From Bradyrhizobium sp. 1 (GTDB lineage: Bacteria > Pseudomonadota > Alphaproteobacteria > Rhizobiales > Xanthobacteraceae), in contig NZ_JADPJH010000002.1 of assembly GCF_023073315.1 (NCBI RefSeq), positions 62,001-126,000 on the forward strand: 64,000 nt of DNA, written 5' to 3'. This document shows, in pieces, positions 15,817-24,427 of the stretch (within the stretch, counting starts at the first letter, position 1; every line of letters starts with the position of its first letter). Below the pieces are notes generated by a model. That model made no database searches. It was not told where the DNA came from and worked only from the letters and a program-made list of their open reading frames with translations. The position numbers were made by a program, and so were the translations under genes.

Positions 15817-18444
15817 ATGCAATCTGAGCCGGACAGCACTGCGATCGCTTCGGCGGACCGGTTCACGCACGTGGTGCAGGACGAGGCCGCATTCGCGCGT
15901 GCACGTCAGGCGACAAACCGTACCTGGACGCTGATCCCGATCGTCACCGCGTCGGGCTTTGCGGGCCTGGGCTACGAGATTGTGTGGACTCGCCAGTTGA
16001 GCCTTGCGCTGGGTACCGAGATGATGGCGGTGCTTGGTGTCATTGCCGGATTCTTCGGCGGCCTGGCTCTGGGCGCCTTCGCGCTCGATCGGCTGATCCG
16101 CCGCGCGACATCGCCATGGCGCGTCTATGCGGTGCTGGAAGCCGTGATCGCTGTCTGGGGCCTGATCAGCGTCTGGCTTCTGCCCGCGGCCGGTCGGGCT
16201 CTGCCTCCCCTGCTCGGCACCGAACCGTCTGCCGCCTTGCTTTGGGCCGGCAGCCTGGCGCTGCCGACCCTCGTGCTGCTGCCGGCGACGATGGCCATGG
16301 GCGGGACCCTGGCCGCCCTGGAACGGATGATGCGGGGCACACGTGGCGAGCGCCGTGTCACGGCTGGCGTTTACGGGGCGAATACGGCCGGAGCTTTGGC
16401 CGGCACGCTCGCCTCGACATTCTTTCTGATCCCGGCGCTCGGATTTTCGGGAACGCTGCTCTGCCTCGCCGGCGTCAACGCGTTCTGCGCCCTCGGCGCG
16501 CTCGCGTTCGGATCGGCGGCGGATGAGGCTGATGTCGAGGAGCGGCGGCCGGAACGAATTCGCGATCTGCGGCTCACCCTCACCTTGTTCGCTACGGGAC
16601 TGTTGGGAGTCACCTTCGAAGTCCTCGTGATCCGGCTTGCCGCGCAGGTGATGGAGGATACCGTCTACACCTTCGCCGGACTGTTGGCTGCATATCTGCT
16701 CGGCACCGCAGCGGGGAGCCTGCTCTGGCAGCGGACCGGGCGAGATGCGGACGATGGAAATCTCCGCGGCCTGCTCGCCGCAACGGCGTTCGCCTGCATC
16801 GCGACCGCGGTGCTGGCGCCCTATGCGGGCCGCCTGGTCGAGACCGCAGCCTTTGCGGATGTATTCGGCGAACTGGCGGTGGCAATCGCACTGTTCCTGT
16901 TGCCCGCGACCGCAATGGGCGCATTGTTCGGCCTGCTGGCGCAACGGGTGAGCGATCAGCGCGGCTCCGTCGGATCCGCGGTCGGCATCAACAGCCTTGG
17001 CGCTTGCATCGCGCCGTTGGTGGCGGCGCAATTCCTGATTCCCACCCTTGGTGCCTGGACGGCACTGCTTGCCGTTACGCTGGGCTATCTGCTGTTGCTG
17101 CCGCCCGGTCGATCGGCGCTGCTGTGGTCCGCTGCACCGGCGATCTCCGCGCTCCTCCTGTGGCTCAATCCCGCGCCGTCGTTGACGCGCGTGCCGGCAG
17201 GTGGAGCGCTGCTTGCGGTCCGTGAAGGGCCGATGGCGACGGCGAGCGTCGTCGATGACGCCGCAGGTACGCGCTACCTCGAGGTCAACGGCCACTTCCG
17301 CATGGGTGGGACGAGTTCGACGCGATCCGACTACCGGCAAGCGATGTTGCCGCTGTTGCTTCACGAGGCCCCGCGCCACGCCTTGTTCCTGGGCATCGGC
17401 ACTGGCGCCACCATGGTCGGCGGGGCGCAGATGCCAGGCGTCAGCGTGCACGGTGTCGAACTCTCCCGCGAAGTGGTGGAGCTGCTGCCCTGGTTCGTCA
17501 CGCCGGCATCGGTACCGCGGGTGACTGTGGCGGATGCCCGCCGCTACGTCGCTGCGGATACGAGCCAGCATGACGTGATCATCGCCGACCTGTTTCATCC
17601 CGCACTCGACGGCAGCGGCGCGCTCTATACGGTGGAGCATTTCGAGGCCGTGAAACGTCGGCTGGCGCCTGGCGGAATTTTTTGCCAATGGCTGCCGCTG
17701 TACCAGCTCGATCTTCCCTCGTTACGCGCGATCGTCCGTGGCTTTCTCGACGTCTATCCCGACGGCTCGGCCTGGCTCAATCACTACAGTGTCCGCACAC
17801 CGATGCTTGCGCTCATCGGAACGCGGGATGGCCGCCATCTCGATACCGAGGCGCTCGCTGCGCGGCTTCGTGATCCCGCGATCGCGCGGATCGTACAGCC
17901 ACTGGGGTTCGAGACCCCGATCGATCTCTTTGGCCAATATCTGGCGGACCCGCACGCTCTCTCCGCATTTGCCGGCGAAGGCCCGCGCAACACGGACGAT
18001 TATCCGTTCGTGACCTTCGATGCGCGGCGGAACGTCCGCGCGCTCACCGCAGCACCCTGGTCACTGCTGCTTGCGGTCACGAAGGACATTCGCTCCGATC
18101 CGAATGAGCTCCTCGCGCGCGCCGCCGAGCGCAACTCCATGGGCGCGCGCCTCAATGCCTATTGGGCCGCGCGCAACCGCTTTCTCGAAGCTGGAGCGTC
18201 TCTGCCGGGCGAACCGCGCGGTGTCGCCTTGATTGAGGCGGCTTCGCCAGGCCTCATCGACGCGCTTCGCCTGAGCCCCGAGTTCGATCCGGCGTATGGG
18301 CCGCTGATGGCGATGGCGAGATCCCTGCTCGGCTCGGACCGAGCAGCCGCTGCTCGCCTGCTGCGCAAGATCAACGAGGTGGCGCCGTTGCGCCGCGGGG
18401 CACGAGACTTGCTGCTTCGCGAATTCGGCCTGAGAAACGAGTGA
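15817..18444 (+). CDS. Fused membrane transporter/spermidine-synthase-like protein
   Basis: An 875-residue protein. Roughly the first 480 residues contain about a dozen hydrophobic segments (starting TASGFAGLGYEIVWTRQLSL), the pattern of 'fused MFS/spermidine synthase' proteins. The remainder is a Rossmann-type aminopropyltransferase-like domain with FLGIGTGATMVG, VHGVELSREVV, VTVADARRYV and DVIIADLFHP. The ATG at 15817 is preferred over an upstream in-frame ATG at 15742 because GGAGTAAGGGA precedes it closely. It follows the NikR-controlled receptor by 170 bp. Substrate and product are unknown; a polyamine- or nicotianamine-type chelator is possible but speculative. Confidence 0.82.
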   Translation: MQSEPDSTAIASADRFTHVVQDEAAFARARQATNRTWTLIPIVTASGFAGLGYEIVWTRQLSLALGTEMMAVLGVIAGFFGGLALGAFALDRLIRRATSPWRVYAVLEAVIAVWGLISVWLLPAAGRALPPLLGTEPSAALLWAGSLALPTLVLLPATMAMGGTLAALERMMRGTRGERRVTAGVYGANTAGALAGTLASTFFLIPALGFSGTLLCLAGVNAFCALGALAFGSAADEADVEERRPERIRDLRLTLTLFATGLLGVTFEVLVIRLAAQVMEDTVYTFAGLLAAYLLGTAAGSLLWQRTGRDADDGNLRGLLAATAFACIATAVLAPYAGRLVETAAFADVFGELAVAIALFLLPATAMGALFGLLAQRVSDQRGSVGSAVGINSLGACIAPLVAAQFLIPTLGAWTALLAVTLGYLLLLPPGRSALLWSAAPAISALLLWLNPAPSLTRVPAGGALLAVREGPMATASVVDDAAGTRYLEVNGHFRMGGTSSTRSDYRQAMLPLLLHEAPRHALFLGIGTGATMVGGAQMPGVSVHGVELSREVVELLPWFVTPASVPRVTVADARRYVAADTSQHDVIIADLFHPALDGSGALYTVEHFEAVKRRLAPGGIFCQWLPLYQLDLPSLRAIVRGFLDVYPDGSAWLNHYSVRTPMLALIGTRDGRHLDTEALAARLRDPAIARIVQPLGFETPIDLFGQYLADPHALSAFAGEGPRNTDDYPFVTFDARRNVRALTAAPWSLLLAVTKDIRSDPNELLARAAERNSMGARLNAYWAARNRFLEAGASLPGEPRGVALIEAASPGLIDALRLSPEFDPAYGPLMAMARSLLGSDRAAAARLLRKINEVAPLRRGARDLLLREFGLRNE

Positions 18445-18453
18445 CCGACCGCC

Positions 18454-19077
18454 TCACGGCGCAAAGTTGACGCGATAGCCCCAGCAGTCGAGATGATCGG
18501 GAATGGCGTTGAAGGCGATCGTAATTCTCTGCTCGCCCTGATTCCTCGGCACTTCATGGTAGAGGTAGCTGGGAAAAAGCACGAGATCGCCGGGTTCGGC
18601 CTCCGGCAGCACGTACTTGCCGGCATTGAAGGGCCCCATGGCGGCGCTTCGCGTGTGATGCCGGAAGGAGAAGTCGGAGCCGCCGGGCGGCCGCACGAAG
18701 ACCGTTTTGCAGGCCGGATGCGAGGGCGTCAGATAAATGATGCCCGAGACGAAACTATTGGCGTGCGAATGCAGTGTCTGGTTGCCGCCGGTCTCGAGCA
18801 TGTTGGTCCACATCTCCTTCACGGTCCAGCGCAGCTCCTCGCCGAACAGAAGGACGCCGAAATCGACCAGCTTTGGAACCGCAAGCTCGGCGATCTGGCG
18901 AAACAGCTCGTTATCGCGAGGGTCGGCGACCTCGGTGTGGAAGAGCTGGCCCGACCGCAGATTGCCCTCGATCCGGGTGTTGCGGATCGCCGCCGCAGCG
19001 GCTTCGTTCAGCGACGGCGGGAGCAGCCCGGGCGAGCGCAGCAGGGGAATCGGAAAAAGCGGCTCGATCTGATCCAT
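18454..19077 (-). CDS. Putative 2-oxoglutarate/Fe(II) oxygenase-like protein (TIGR02466-like)
   Basis: A 207-residue protein beginning MDQIEPLFPIPLL. An upstream TTG in the same frame is possible but less likely. A jelly-roll-type metal site is suggested by TLHSHANSFVSGIIYL (first His) and LFPSYLYHEVPRN (distal His), followed by QRITIAFNAI, whose Arg would bind the 2-oxoglutarate carboxylate. This matches the putative 2OG-Fe(II) oxygenase family whose members start FPxPL. Substrate unknown. It is the last gene of a minus-strand group with the small exported protein and the DUF3604 gene, and is convergent with the fused transporter gene 9 bp away. Confidence 0.72.
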   Translation of the reverse strand: MDQIEPLFPIPLLRSPGLLPPSLNEAAAAAIRNTRIEGNLRSGQLFHTEVADPRDNELFRQIAELAVPKLVDFGVLLFGEELRWTVKEMWTNMLETGGNQTLHSHANSFVSGIIYLTPSHPACKTVFVRPPGGSDFSFRHHTRSAAMGPFNAGKYVLPEAEPGDLVLFPSYLYHEVPRNQGEQRITIAFNAIPDHLDCWGYRVNFAP

Positions 19078-19178
19078 GTCGCAACGTCTACCTGTTCTTG
19101 AAACGCGGGCAGACAATGCCCGCGCAAAGATGACGCTGCGATGACAGCGTGCAGGATCTCCAAAATTCCCGGGTCCCG

Positions 19179-19520
19179 CTACTCGTCAGCCCCGAGCACT
19201 TTCAGCCTCTCGCCCGGCCGCAGCTCGTGCCGCCGCTCACGCACCTCGTCGGAAGCCCGCGCGGCCATGTCGAGGCATTCGTCGAACTCGCCGTTGCCGG
19301 CTTCGGCCAGGGCCTGAAGCAAGTGCCGTTCGGCGAAGTAGCGCGAGAGATGGTCAGCCGGCAAAGCCCCCGCCAATGCGCGCGCCTCCGCGACCGCAGC
19401 GTTGCAATCTTCCCGGGTCGGTTCGCCCAAGGCAGACGCGGCAACACCGGGAGCAGCCACAGCGCAGCCGGCGCCAGCGAGAAGGCTCAGTGCGCAGAAG
19501 GTGATACGAAACAGATGCAT
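19179..19520 (-). CDS. Small exported hypothetical protein
   Basis: A 113-residue protein with a clear signal peptide (MHLFRITFCALSLLAGAG) and likely cleavage near CAVAAP. The cysteine context is not a convincing lipobox. The mature part is mostly helical and acidic (AVAEARALAGALPADHLSRY, GEFDECLDMAARASDEV), with two cysteines that could form a disulfide. I do not recognise the family. It lies 91 bp downstream of the DUF3604 gene on the same strand, separated by a hairpin, and 101 bp upstream of the oxygenase-like gene. A periplasmic accessory role in the metal island is plausible from context only. Confidence 0.6.
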   Translation of the reverse strand: MHLFRITFCALSLLAGAGCAVAAPGVAASALGEPTREDCNAAVAEARALAGALPADHLSRYFAERHLLQALAEAGNGEFDECLDMAARASDEVRERRHELRPGERLKVLGADE

Positions 19521-19563
19521 GTCAGTCGTGCCGGGCAGGACCAGCCAGCTTCAAAACGATGGC

Positions 19564-19593
19564 GGCGGGACGCACCGATCGATGCGCCCCGCC
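19564..19593 (-). terminator. Stem-loop after the DUF3604 gene (attenuator or processing site)
   Basis: An 11-bp stem with one mismatch (GGCGGGACGCA pairing with TGCGCCCCGCC on the plus strand, loop 19575-19582) begins 19 bp after the DUF3604 stop. On the minus strand it is followed within a few bases by TTTT. It could terminate or attenuate transcription before the small exported protein gene. Confidence 0.45.
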
Positions 19594-19611
19594 GGATGGC
19601 CTCACATCACG

Positions 19612-21618
19612 TCAGTGGTGGTCGTGATGATGGTCGTCGTGGTCATGATCGTGATCGTTATCGGCCTGCCGTCCGAGCCGGCGCGCCAGCTCGGCGTTGG
19701 TCTCGACCAGGAGCTTCGGCGAGCCTTCCGGCCTGACGAAGATCGGGTTGGCATAGAACCAGACGTTCGAGTAGGACTGAACGTCGTGGGTCACCTTCTT
19801 GGCGCCATTCACTGTCTCGAGATGCGCCGGGCACGCCGGATCGATACAGCTGACAAGCGCGTTGTTCGCATCGAGCACCGGATTTCCAGCGGTGTCGGAC
19901 ACGTTCGGAGTGCCATTCGGAATGTTGGTTCCGCGCGCACGGATGTAGAACGGCTTGGTCCCCGCGACAAACGTGGTCGTGAACCGCAGCCGCACGCCGT
20001 CGCGGTCTCTCCCATGCCCGCGCTGCATCTGCGTCGCCTGGATCTGCCGGGCGATGGTCGCCGACGAATTGTACACGATCGCCGCACCGGCCGTGCCTGC
20101 GACATTCGCCACCGCATAATTCGCCGCGTCAGGCGCGACAACGCCGGTGATCTGGCCAGTGATCAGATCGACGTGGTCGAGCGCCGGTTTGTTGAGGGGT
20201 TGCTTGATTCCCACCGGCACCAGCAGGGGGTTATCGAAGCTGTAGGGGCTGTTGTTCTCGTTCGGAACGGTCAGCTCCATCTCGACCGTGATCTTTTCGC
20301 CGGGCCTCACGACCAGCGTCTCGCCCATGGTCTTCCAGTCGTCGCCACGCGTCTTGGCGCGGAACACCATATCCGGACCGATCAGGTCGGCGTTGACCGA
20401 ATACGAGTTGCCCGAACGCATGCCGTCGATGACTTGCTGCGACGAGAACCGTCCGGCGTTCGGAACATACAGCTTGGTGTATTCGCCGGGAATGAAGTCG
20501 GCCGTCGTGAAGGAGTCGCGCGCACCGCCCGCACCGCGGCTGTGCCAGTCGGAGCTCACATATACGAAGAAATTGCGGCCTTCGCCAAGCAGGCCGTCCC
20601 ACAGGCCGCCGACCTTCGCCGTGTAGATGCCGCTCATGCCGTAGGTGCCGCCACCCACCGCGGCGGGGGTGTACGAGCCGGAACCGCCGGTGGCTCCGCC
20701 TTCGGCGAAGTGGCCGGGCGATTCAATGCCGAACGCAACCGTCGGGCCCGCATTGTTGAAGTCGCGGAAGTGCTCGATGTTGTAACCCTTATTGGCGGTC
20801 GCACTGAACGGCCCTTGGCGTTCGGTGTGAGTCGGGATGATGTAGGATTGCAGCGGATAGTTCGCCTGCAGCCACTTGACGCCCGAAAGCGCCTTCTGGT
20901 GGCCCGCCGTGCCCGTGTTGTTGACGTTGTCCTTGCCCGGCCAGAGCTGATTGCCACCGGCGTCGATGACGGGACCGATCGCATCGACGTCGGCGCGGTC
21001 GAAGCGGTATTCGAATTCTGCAACCTTGTCCGCGTTGCCGGTGCTCTTGCGCGGGTGCTGCCCGGTGATGACGGCGACGTCGACATGTTCATGGCCAGGC
21101 GCGATCCACTCAAGACCTTCGATCAGCACCTTGTCGTACTTCGCCGAGCGATCGACGATCGTCGGATACTCGACCTCCCGGATCGACTGCCAGCGCCACA
21201 TCTGCGCGCCGGTGCCGGTACCGTTCGGGGTGCCCTTCAGGCTGCTGATCGTGATTCCGTCGATGGTCTGGCCGAGCGTCTGGCTCCAGGTCGTCGTGGT
21301 CTGTCCCGGAAGATTGGCGCTGGTGTCGCTGAAGCGGCAGTCGCGATTACCGGAACCGCCGTGGTTGCCGAGCGTAAACCAGTCCAGATCGAAATTGTTT
21401 CCACCGGCGGACGCGGTGCCGCGCCCGACCGCGCGGTCGATCGTGTAGCCGGCGGCGACCGAACCGTCCGTGCAGGTATTGTGATTGTGCATGTCACCGG
21501 CGACATACGGATTGCCGCGACGCTCGTTGTGCCCCAGCCCCTCGGCTGCAGCGCTCTGCGTCAGAGCCAAGGATGCCGATGCGGCGGTCAACAGGATCGT
21601 CTTGCTAGATGGAAACAT
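19612..21618 (-). CDS. DUF3604 (PHP-like) exported protein with His/Asp-rich C-terminal tail
   Basis: A 668-residue protein with a signal peptide (ILLTAASASLALTQSAAAEG), so periplasmic or exported. Residues 41-53 (GDMHNHNTCTDGS) and LGNHGG (about residue 88) form a PHP-type metal-site pattern, as in DUF3604 proteins. Further His-containing motifs include IPTHTERQG and YVSSDWHSRG. The last 16 residues are almost entirely His and Asp (DNDHDHDHDDHHHDHH), a likely transition-metal-binding tail. The GAGGAATGAGGG ribosome region precedes the ATG. It is divergent from the PPIase/HupE operon. Enzymatic function is unknown; metal storage, buffering or phosphoesterase activity are possible. Confidence 0.8.
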   Translation of the reverse strand: MFPSSKTILLTAASASLALTQSAAAEGLGHNERRGNPYVAGDMHNHNTCTDGSVAAGYTIDRAVGRGTASAGGNNFDLDWFTLGNHGGSGNRDCRFSDTSANLPGQTTTTWSQTLGQTIDGITISSLKGTPNGTGTGAQMWRWQSIREVEYPTIVDRSAKYDKVLIEGLEWIAPGHEHVDVAVITGQHPRKSTGNADKVAEFEYRFDRADVDAIGPVIDAGGNQLWPGKDNVNNTGTAGHQKALSGVKWLQANYPLQSYIIPTHTERQGPFSATANKGYNIEHFRDFNNAGPTVAFGIESPGHFAEGGATGGSGSYTPAAVGGGTYGMSGIYTAKVGGLWDGLLGEGRNFFVYVSSDWHSRGAGGARDSFTTADFIPGEYTKLYVPNAGRFSSQQVIDGMRSGNSYSVNADLIGPDMVFRAKTRGDDWKTMGETLVVRPGEKITVEMELTVPNENNSPYSFDNPLLVPVGIKQPLNKPALDHVDLITGQITGVVAPDAANYAVANVAGTAGAAIVYNSSATIARQIQATQMQRGHGRDRDGVRLRFTTTFVAGTKPFYIRARGTNIPNGTPNVSDTAGNPVLDANNALVSCIDPACPAHLETVNGAKKVTHDVQSYSNVWFYANPIFVRPEGSPKLLVETNAELARRLGRQADNDHDHDHDDHHHDHH

Positions 21619-21859
21619 CGATCGCCCTCATTCCTCATTCAAGTCGGACATCGCGAAACAGCAGAGACGAAGACCATTTGCCCCAACTGCATGAGCGGCC
21701 TCTCTGCGCGCCGCGATAGTGACCAGAGTTCCGATACAGCTTCGTGAAAGATTTGTGTTCGGTCGTCGCAGGTCCGCGTTGTCCGTGCGGCATCTTGTCT
21801 CTTGCATTTGTCCATTGCATTTTCGTGCGTCGTGTGAGCGATAGACGACGGCAGACGAA

Positions 21860-22816
21860 ATGCTCTGCCACGCGAAACAACGCGCCGCGAGAGTTTGTGA
21901 CAACCGCATGTCAATGCCAGCCACACCAGTTGAAGTGCAGTCCTTTCCGATATCGCACACCGGAGGTTCGAACTTGGACGCCGATGTCGCGCCTGGCACA
22001 ATGGAGCCTTCGCGCTCCCTTGTCTCTGTGATCGCGCGGCTCTCGCGCGAACCTTTGCTGCATTTCGCCTTGCTCGGGGCAATCATCTTCGGCATCGACG
22101 CCGTACTCCATCCACCCGTCAAAGATGAAAAGGTCATCACGGTGACCAAGGCGATGCGCCAGTCCTTCATCGACAATTTCGACGAGGACAAGGAGCGCGC
22201 CCCTTCCAACGACCAGCTCCAGAAGATGATCGACAGTTGGGTCGCGAGCGAGATCCTCTACCGCGAAGGCAAGACGCTCGGCGTGGACCGCGGCGACGAG
22301 ACGATCCGCGACCGGATCGCCTACAAGATGCAATTGCTGATCTTCGACCAGATCCGCGTCCCGCGCCCCACGGACGAGCAGTTGCAAGCGTGGTTTGCGG
22401 AAAATCACGCCCGCTTCGACGAGCCCGAGCGCGTGTCGTTCTACATCACTCCGCCCACCGATCAGGCCACGGCACAGCGTCAGCTCGAGGACATCGTCGA
22501 ACAGCGCGAATCCGAGGAGCTGCAAAATCTCACGCGCGCCATCCTCGCCCGTCCGGTCGCGAGTCTCACGGCATCCTTCGGCGAAAATTTTCGTGACGGA
22601 CTACTCACGATGCCCGAGGGCGAGTGGAAGCTGCTGCAATCCAAGGACGGCTGGCACGTCACTCGGTTGGATTCCCGGCGGCCGGGAAATCTTGCCAGCC
22701 TCGACAAGGTTCGGGATGACGCCGCCAGGATCTGGCATACGGAAGAGACCCGCAAGTTGGCCTGGGAAGCAGTGAAGCGGCTCAAGGCGTCCTATCAAGT
22801 GCGGTACGAGCCGTGA
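21860..22816 (+). CDS. Parvulin-like peptidyl-prolyl isomerase, membrane-anchored
   Basis: The open frame gives 318 residues; internal ATGs at 21908 or 22001 are equally plausible starts, since none has a strong ribosome site. A single hydrophobic segment (LLHFALLGAIIFGIDAVLH) anchors a periplasmic domain. That domain resembles SurA/PpiD-type proteins: a chaperone-like helical part (MIDSWVASEILYREGKTLGV, which matches family members) and a short degenerate rotamase-like domain ending in LQSKDGWHVTRLDSR. It overlaps the next HupE/UreJ gene by 4 bp, so the two are coupled. It probably assists folding of an envelope protein in this island. Confidence 0.75.
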   Translation: MLCHAKQRAARVCDNRMSMPATPVEVQSFPISHTGGSNLDADVAPGTMEPSRSLVSVIARLSREPLLHFALLGAIIFGIDAVLHPPVKDEKVITVTKAMRQSFIDNFDEDKERAPSNDQLQKMIDSWVASEILYREGKTLGVDRGDETIRDRIAYKMQLLIFDQIRVPRPTDEQLQAWFAENHARFDEPERVSFYITPPTDQATAQRQLEDIVEQRESEELQNLTRAILARPVASLTASFGENFRDGLLTMPEGEWKLLQSKDGWHVTRLDSRRPGNLASLDKVRDDAARIWHTEETRKLAWEAVKRLKASYQVRYEP

Positions 22817-23805
22817 GCGTGATTCGATATCTGCGATTGGGGCTGCTGGGCCTGACCCTGGCCCTGACGGCGCTCATTCGGCCTTCGGCACTCAGTGCGC
22901 ATGAGGCGGCAATGGGCGTGCTGGAATTCCGCGAAGTCCGTCCCGGCGCATTCGTCGGCCGCTGGAGCATCGAGCCCTCGATCGGGGCATCGCGGGTCGA
23001 TCTGCGAATGCCGCCCCACTGTTTTCTCCGCCTTCCCGAGATGAACTGCGGCGAGAAGGGTCTGGTCGGTCCGATCACCATCTCCAATCTCGGCTCCAAC
23101 ATGTCGGTCGTCCTGATCAAGGTCATCCCGATCGAGGGCGAGCCGCGCAGCTACACGATCTCGACGGCCAATCCCGTCGTCTCCGTCCTTGGCACCGGCG
23201 CCCCGACGCTCGAGGCATGGGTCGAACTGGCCAAGACTTATGTGAACTACGGAATCGACCACATTCTGCTTGGCGCCGATCACCTGCTGTTCGTGCTGGG
23301 CCTGATCTGGATCGTGGGCGGCGGCTGGCGTCTGGTGAAGACGATCACGGCCTTTACGATCGGACACAGCGCCTCACTTGCCGCGGCGGCCTTCGGCCTG
23401 ATCGGCGTGCCGGAACGCCCGCTCAATGCCTGCATCGCGTTGAGCATTGCGTTCATCGGCGTGGAAATCGTCAAGCAGCAGCGCGGCGAGACCGGACTCA
23501 CCGCCCGCTATCCCTGGATCGTCGCATTCACCTTCGGGCTGGTTCACGGCATCGGCTTCGCAGGCGCGCTGGCCGGACTTGGCCTCGAACGTCGCCTCCT
23601 TCCCGCAGCGTTGCTGTTCTTCAACGTCGGCGTGGAGATCGGACAGCTCGCCTTCGTGCTGCTCGTGCTCGCATTGATCTGGGCGCACCGACGGCTCGAC
23701 GCCGTCGTGCCGCGCTGGGGCGAGGCCGTTCCGGCCTACCTCATCGGGTCGGTGTCGATGTTCTGGTTCTTCGGCCGTCTGGCGCGCGTGTTCGCCGCGA
23801 TCTGA
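22813..23805 (+). CDS. HupE/UreJ-type membrane protein with periplasmic N-terminal domain
   Basis: A 330-residue protein starting at a GTG that overlaps the PPIase stop. A signal-type helix (LRLGLLGLTLALTALI) precedes a periplasmic domain of about 110 residues. Six or so membrane segments follow, with His-containing motifs in the helices: YGIDHILLGADHLLFVLGL, TIGHSASLA and GLVHGIGFAGALAGLG. This is the long variant of the HupE/UreJ family, which is associated with nickel or cobalt transport. With the two following HupE-like genes and the NikR-type operator upstream of the receptor, an inner-membrane nickel permease role is favoured. Confidence 0.82.
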   Translation: MSVIRYLRLGLLGLTLALTALIRPSALSAHEAAMGVLEFREVRPGAFVGRWSIEPSIGASRVDLRMPPHCFLRLPEMNCGEKGLVGPITISNLGSNMSVVLIKVIPIEGEPRSYTISTANPVVSVLGTGAPTLEAWVELAKTYVNYGIDHILLGADHLLFVLGLIWIVGGGWRLVKTITAFTIGHSASLAAAAFGLIGVPERPLNACIALSIAFIGVEIVKQQRGETGLTARYPWIVAFTFGLVHGIGFAGALAGLGLERRLLPAALLFFNVGVEIGQLAFVLLVLALIWAHRRLDAVVPRWGEAVPAYLIGSVSMFWFFGRLARVFAAI

Positions 23806-23821
23806 GCGAGAGTCGCATACA

Positions 23822-24427
23822 ATGGCTTTACATGTCCCCCGAGCCCTCACGGCCGCGATCGTTTCATTCGCACTGGCGCAGCCGGCTCTCGCGCACGAGC
23901 AGGCTGGCGTAGCGGGCGGCCTCGTCAGCGGCCTGCTTCACCCGGTCACGGGCATCGACCATTTGATCGCAATGGTGGCCGTCGGAATCTGGGGCGCGCA
24001 GCTCGGCGCGCCCGCAATCTGGATTCTACCGATCACCTTCCCGCTCGTCATGGCGGTCGGCGGGGTGCTGGGCGTGCTGCATGTTCCGCTTCCGATGCCG
24101 GAGGTGATGATTGCCGTCTCGGCCGTGATCCTCGGGGTCGCCGTTGCCGCCCGGCTGCGCCTGCCCTTCCCCGCGGCCGCTCTCGTCGTTGCGATCTTCG
24201 CGATCTTTCACGGTCATGCGCATGGGGCCGAGCTTCCGCGCGCGGCGAATGCGCTGGCCTACGGCGTCGGCTTCGTCACCGCCACCGGCCTCTTGCACCT
24301 GTTCGGCATCGCGATCGGCGCGCTGACGCGCTGGCCTTTCGGCGAACGCGTCATTCAAGGACTTGGGGCCGGTATCGCAGGGGTCGGCTGCTACTTCCTC
24401 GCTCAAGGCCTCGGAGCCGTCGCATGA
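23822..24427 (+). CDS. HupE/UreJ-family nickel permease (canonical motifs)
   Basis: A 201-residue protein with a signal sequence ending in ALAHEQ and about six membrane helices. Both metal-site motifs of HupE are intact: HPVTGIDHLIAM (His40, Asp46, His47) and FHGHAHGAELP (His130, His132, His134). Family members import nickel for hydrogenase or urease. It lies 16 bp after the long HupE-like gene and overlaps the next gene by 4 bp. Of the three homologues here it is the best candidate for the actual permease. Confidence 0.87.
   Translation: MALHVPRALTAAIVSFALAQPALAHEQAGVAGGLVSGLLHPVTGIDHLIAMVAVGIWGAQLGAPAIWILPITFPLVMAVGGVLGVLHVPLPMPEVMIAVSAVILGVAVAARLRLPFPAAALVVAIFAIFHGHAHGAELPRAANALAYGVGFVTATGLLHLFGIAIGALTRWPFGERVIQGLGAGIAGVGCYFLAQGLGAVA

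Noticed and set aside
21619..21859. Second NikR-type site between the DUF3604 gene and the PPIase gene
   Set aside because: No GTATGA or TCATAC pair with 16-base spacing was found in this divergent region; only unrelated short dyads.
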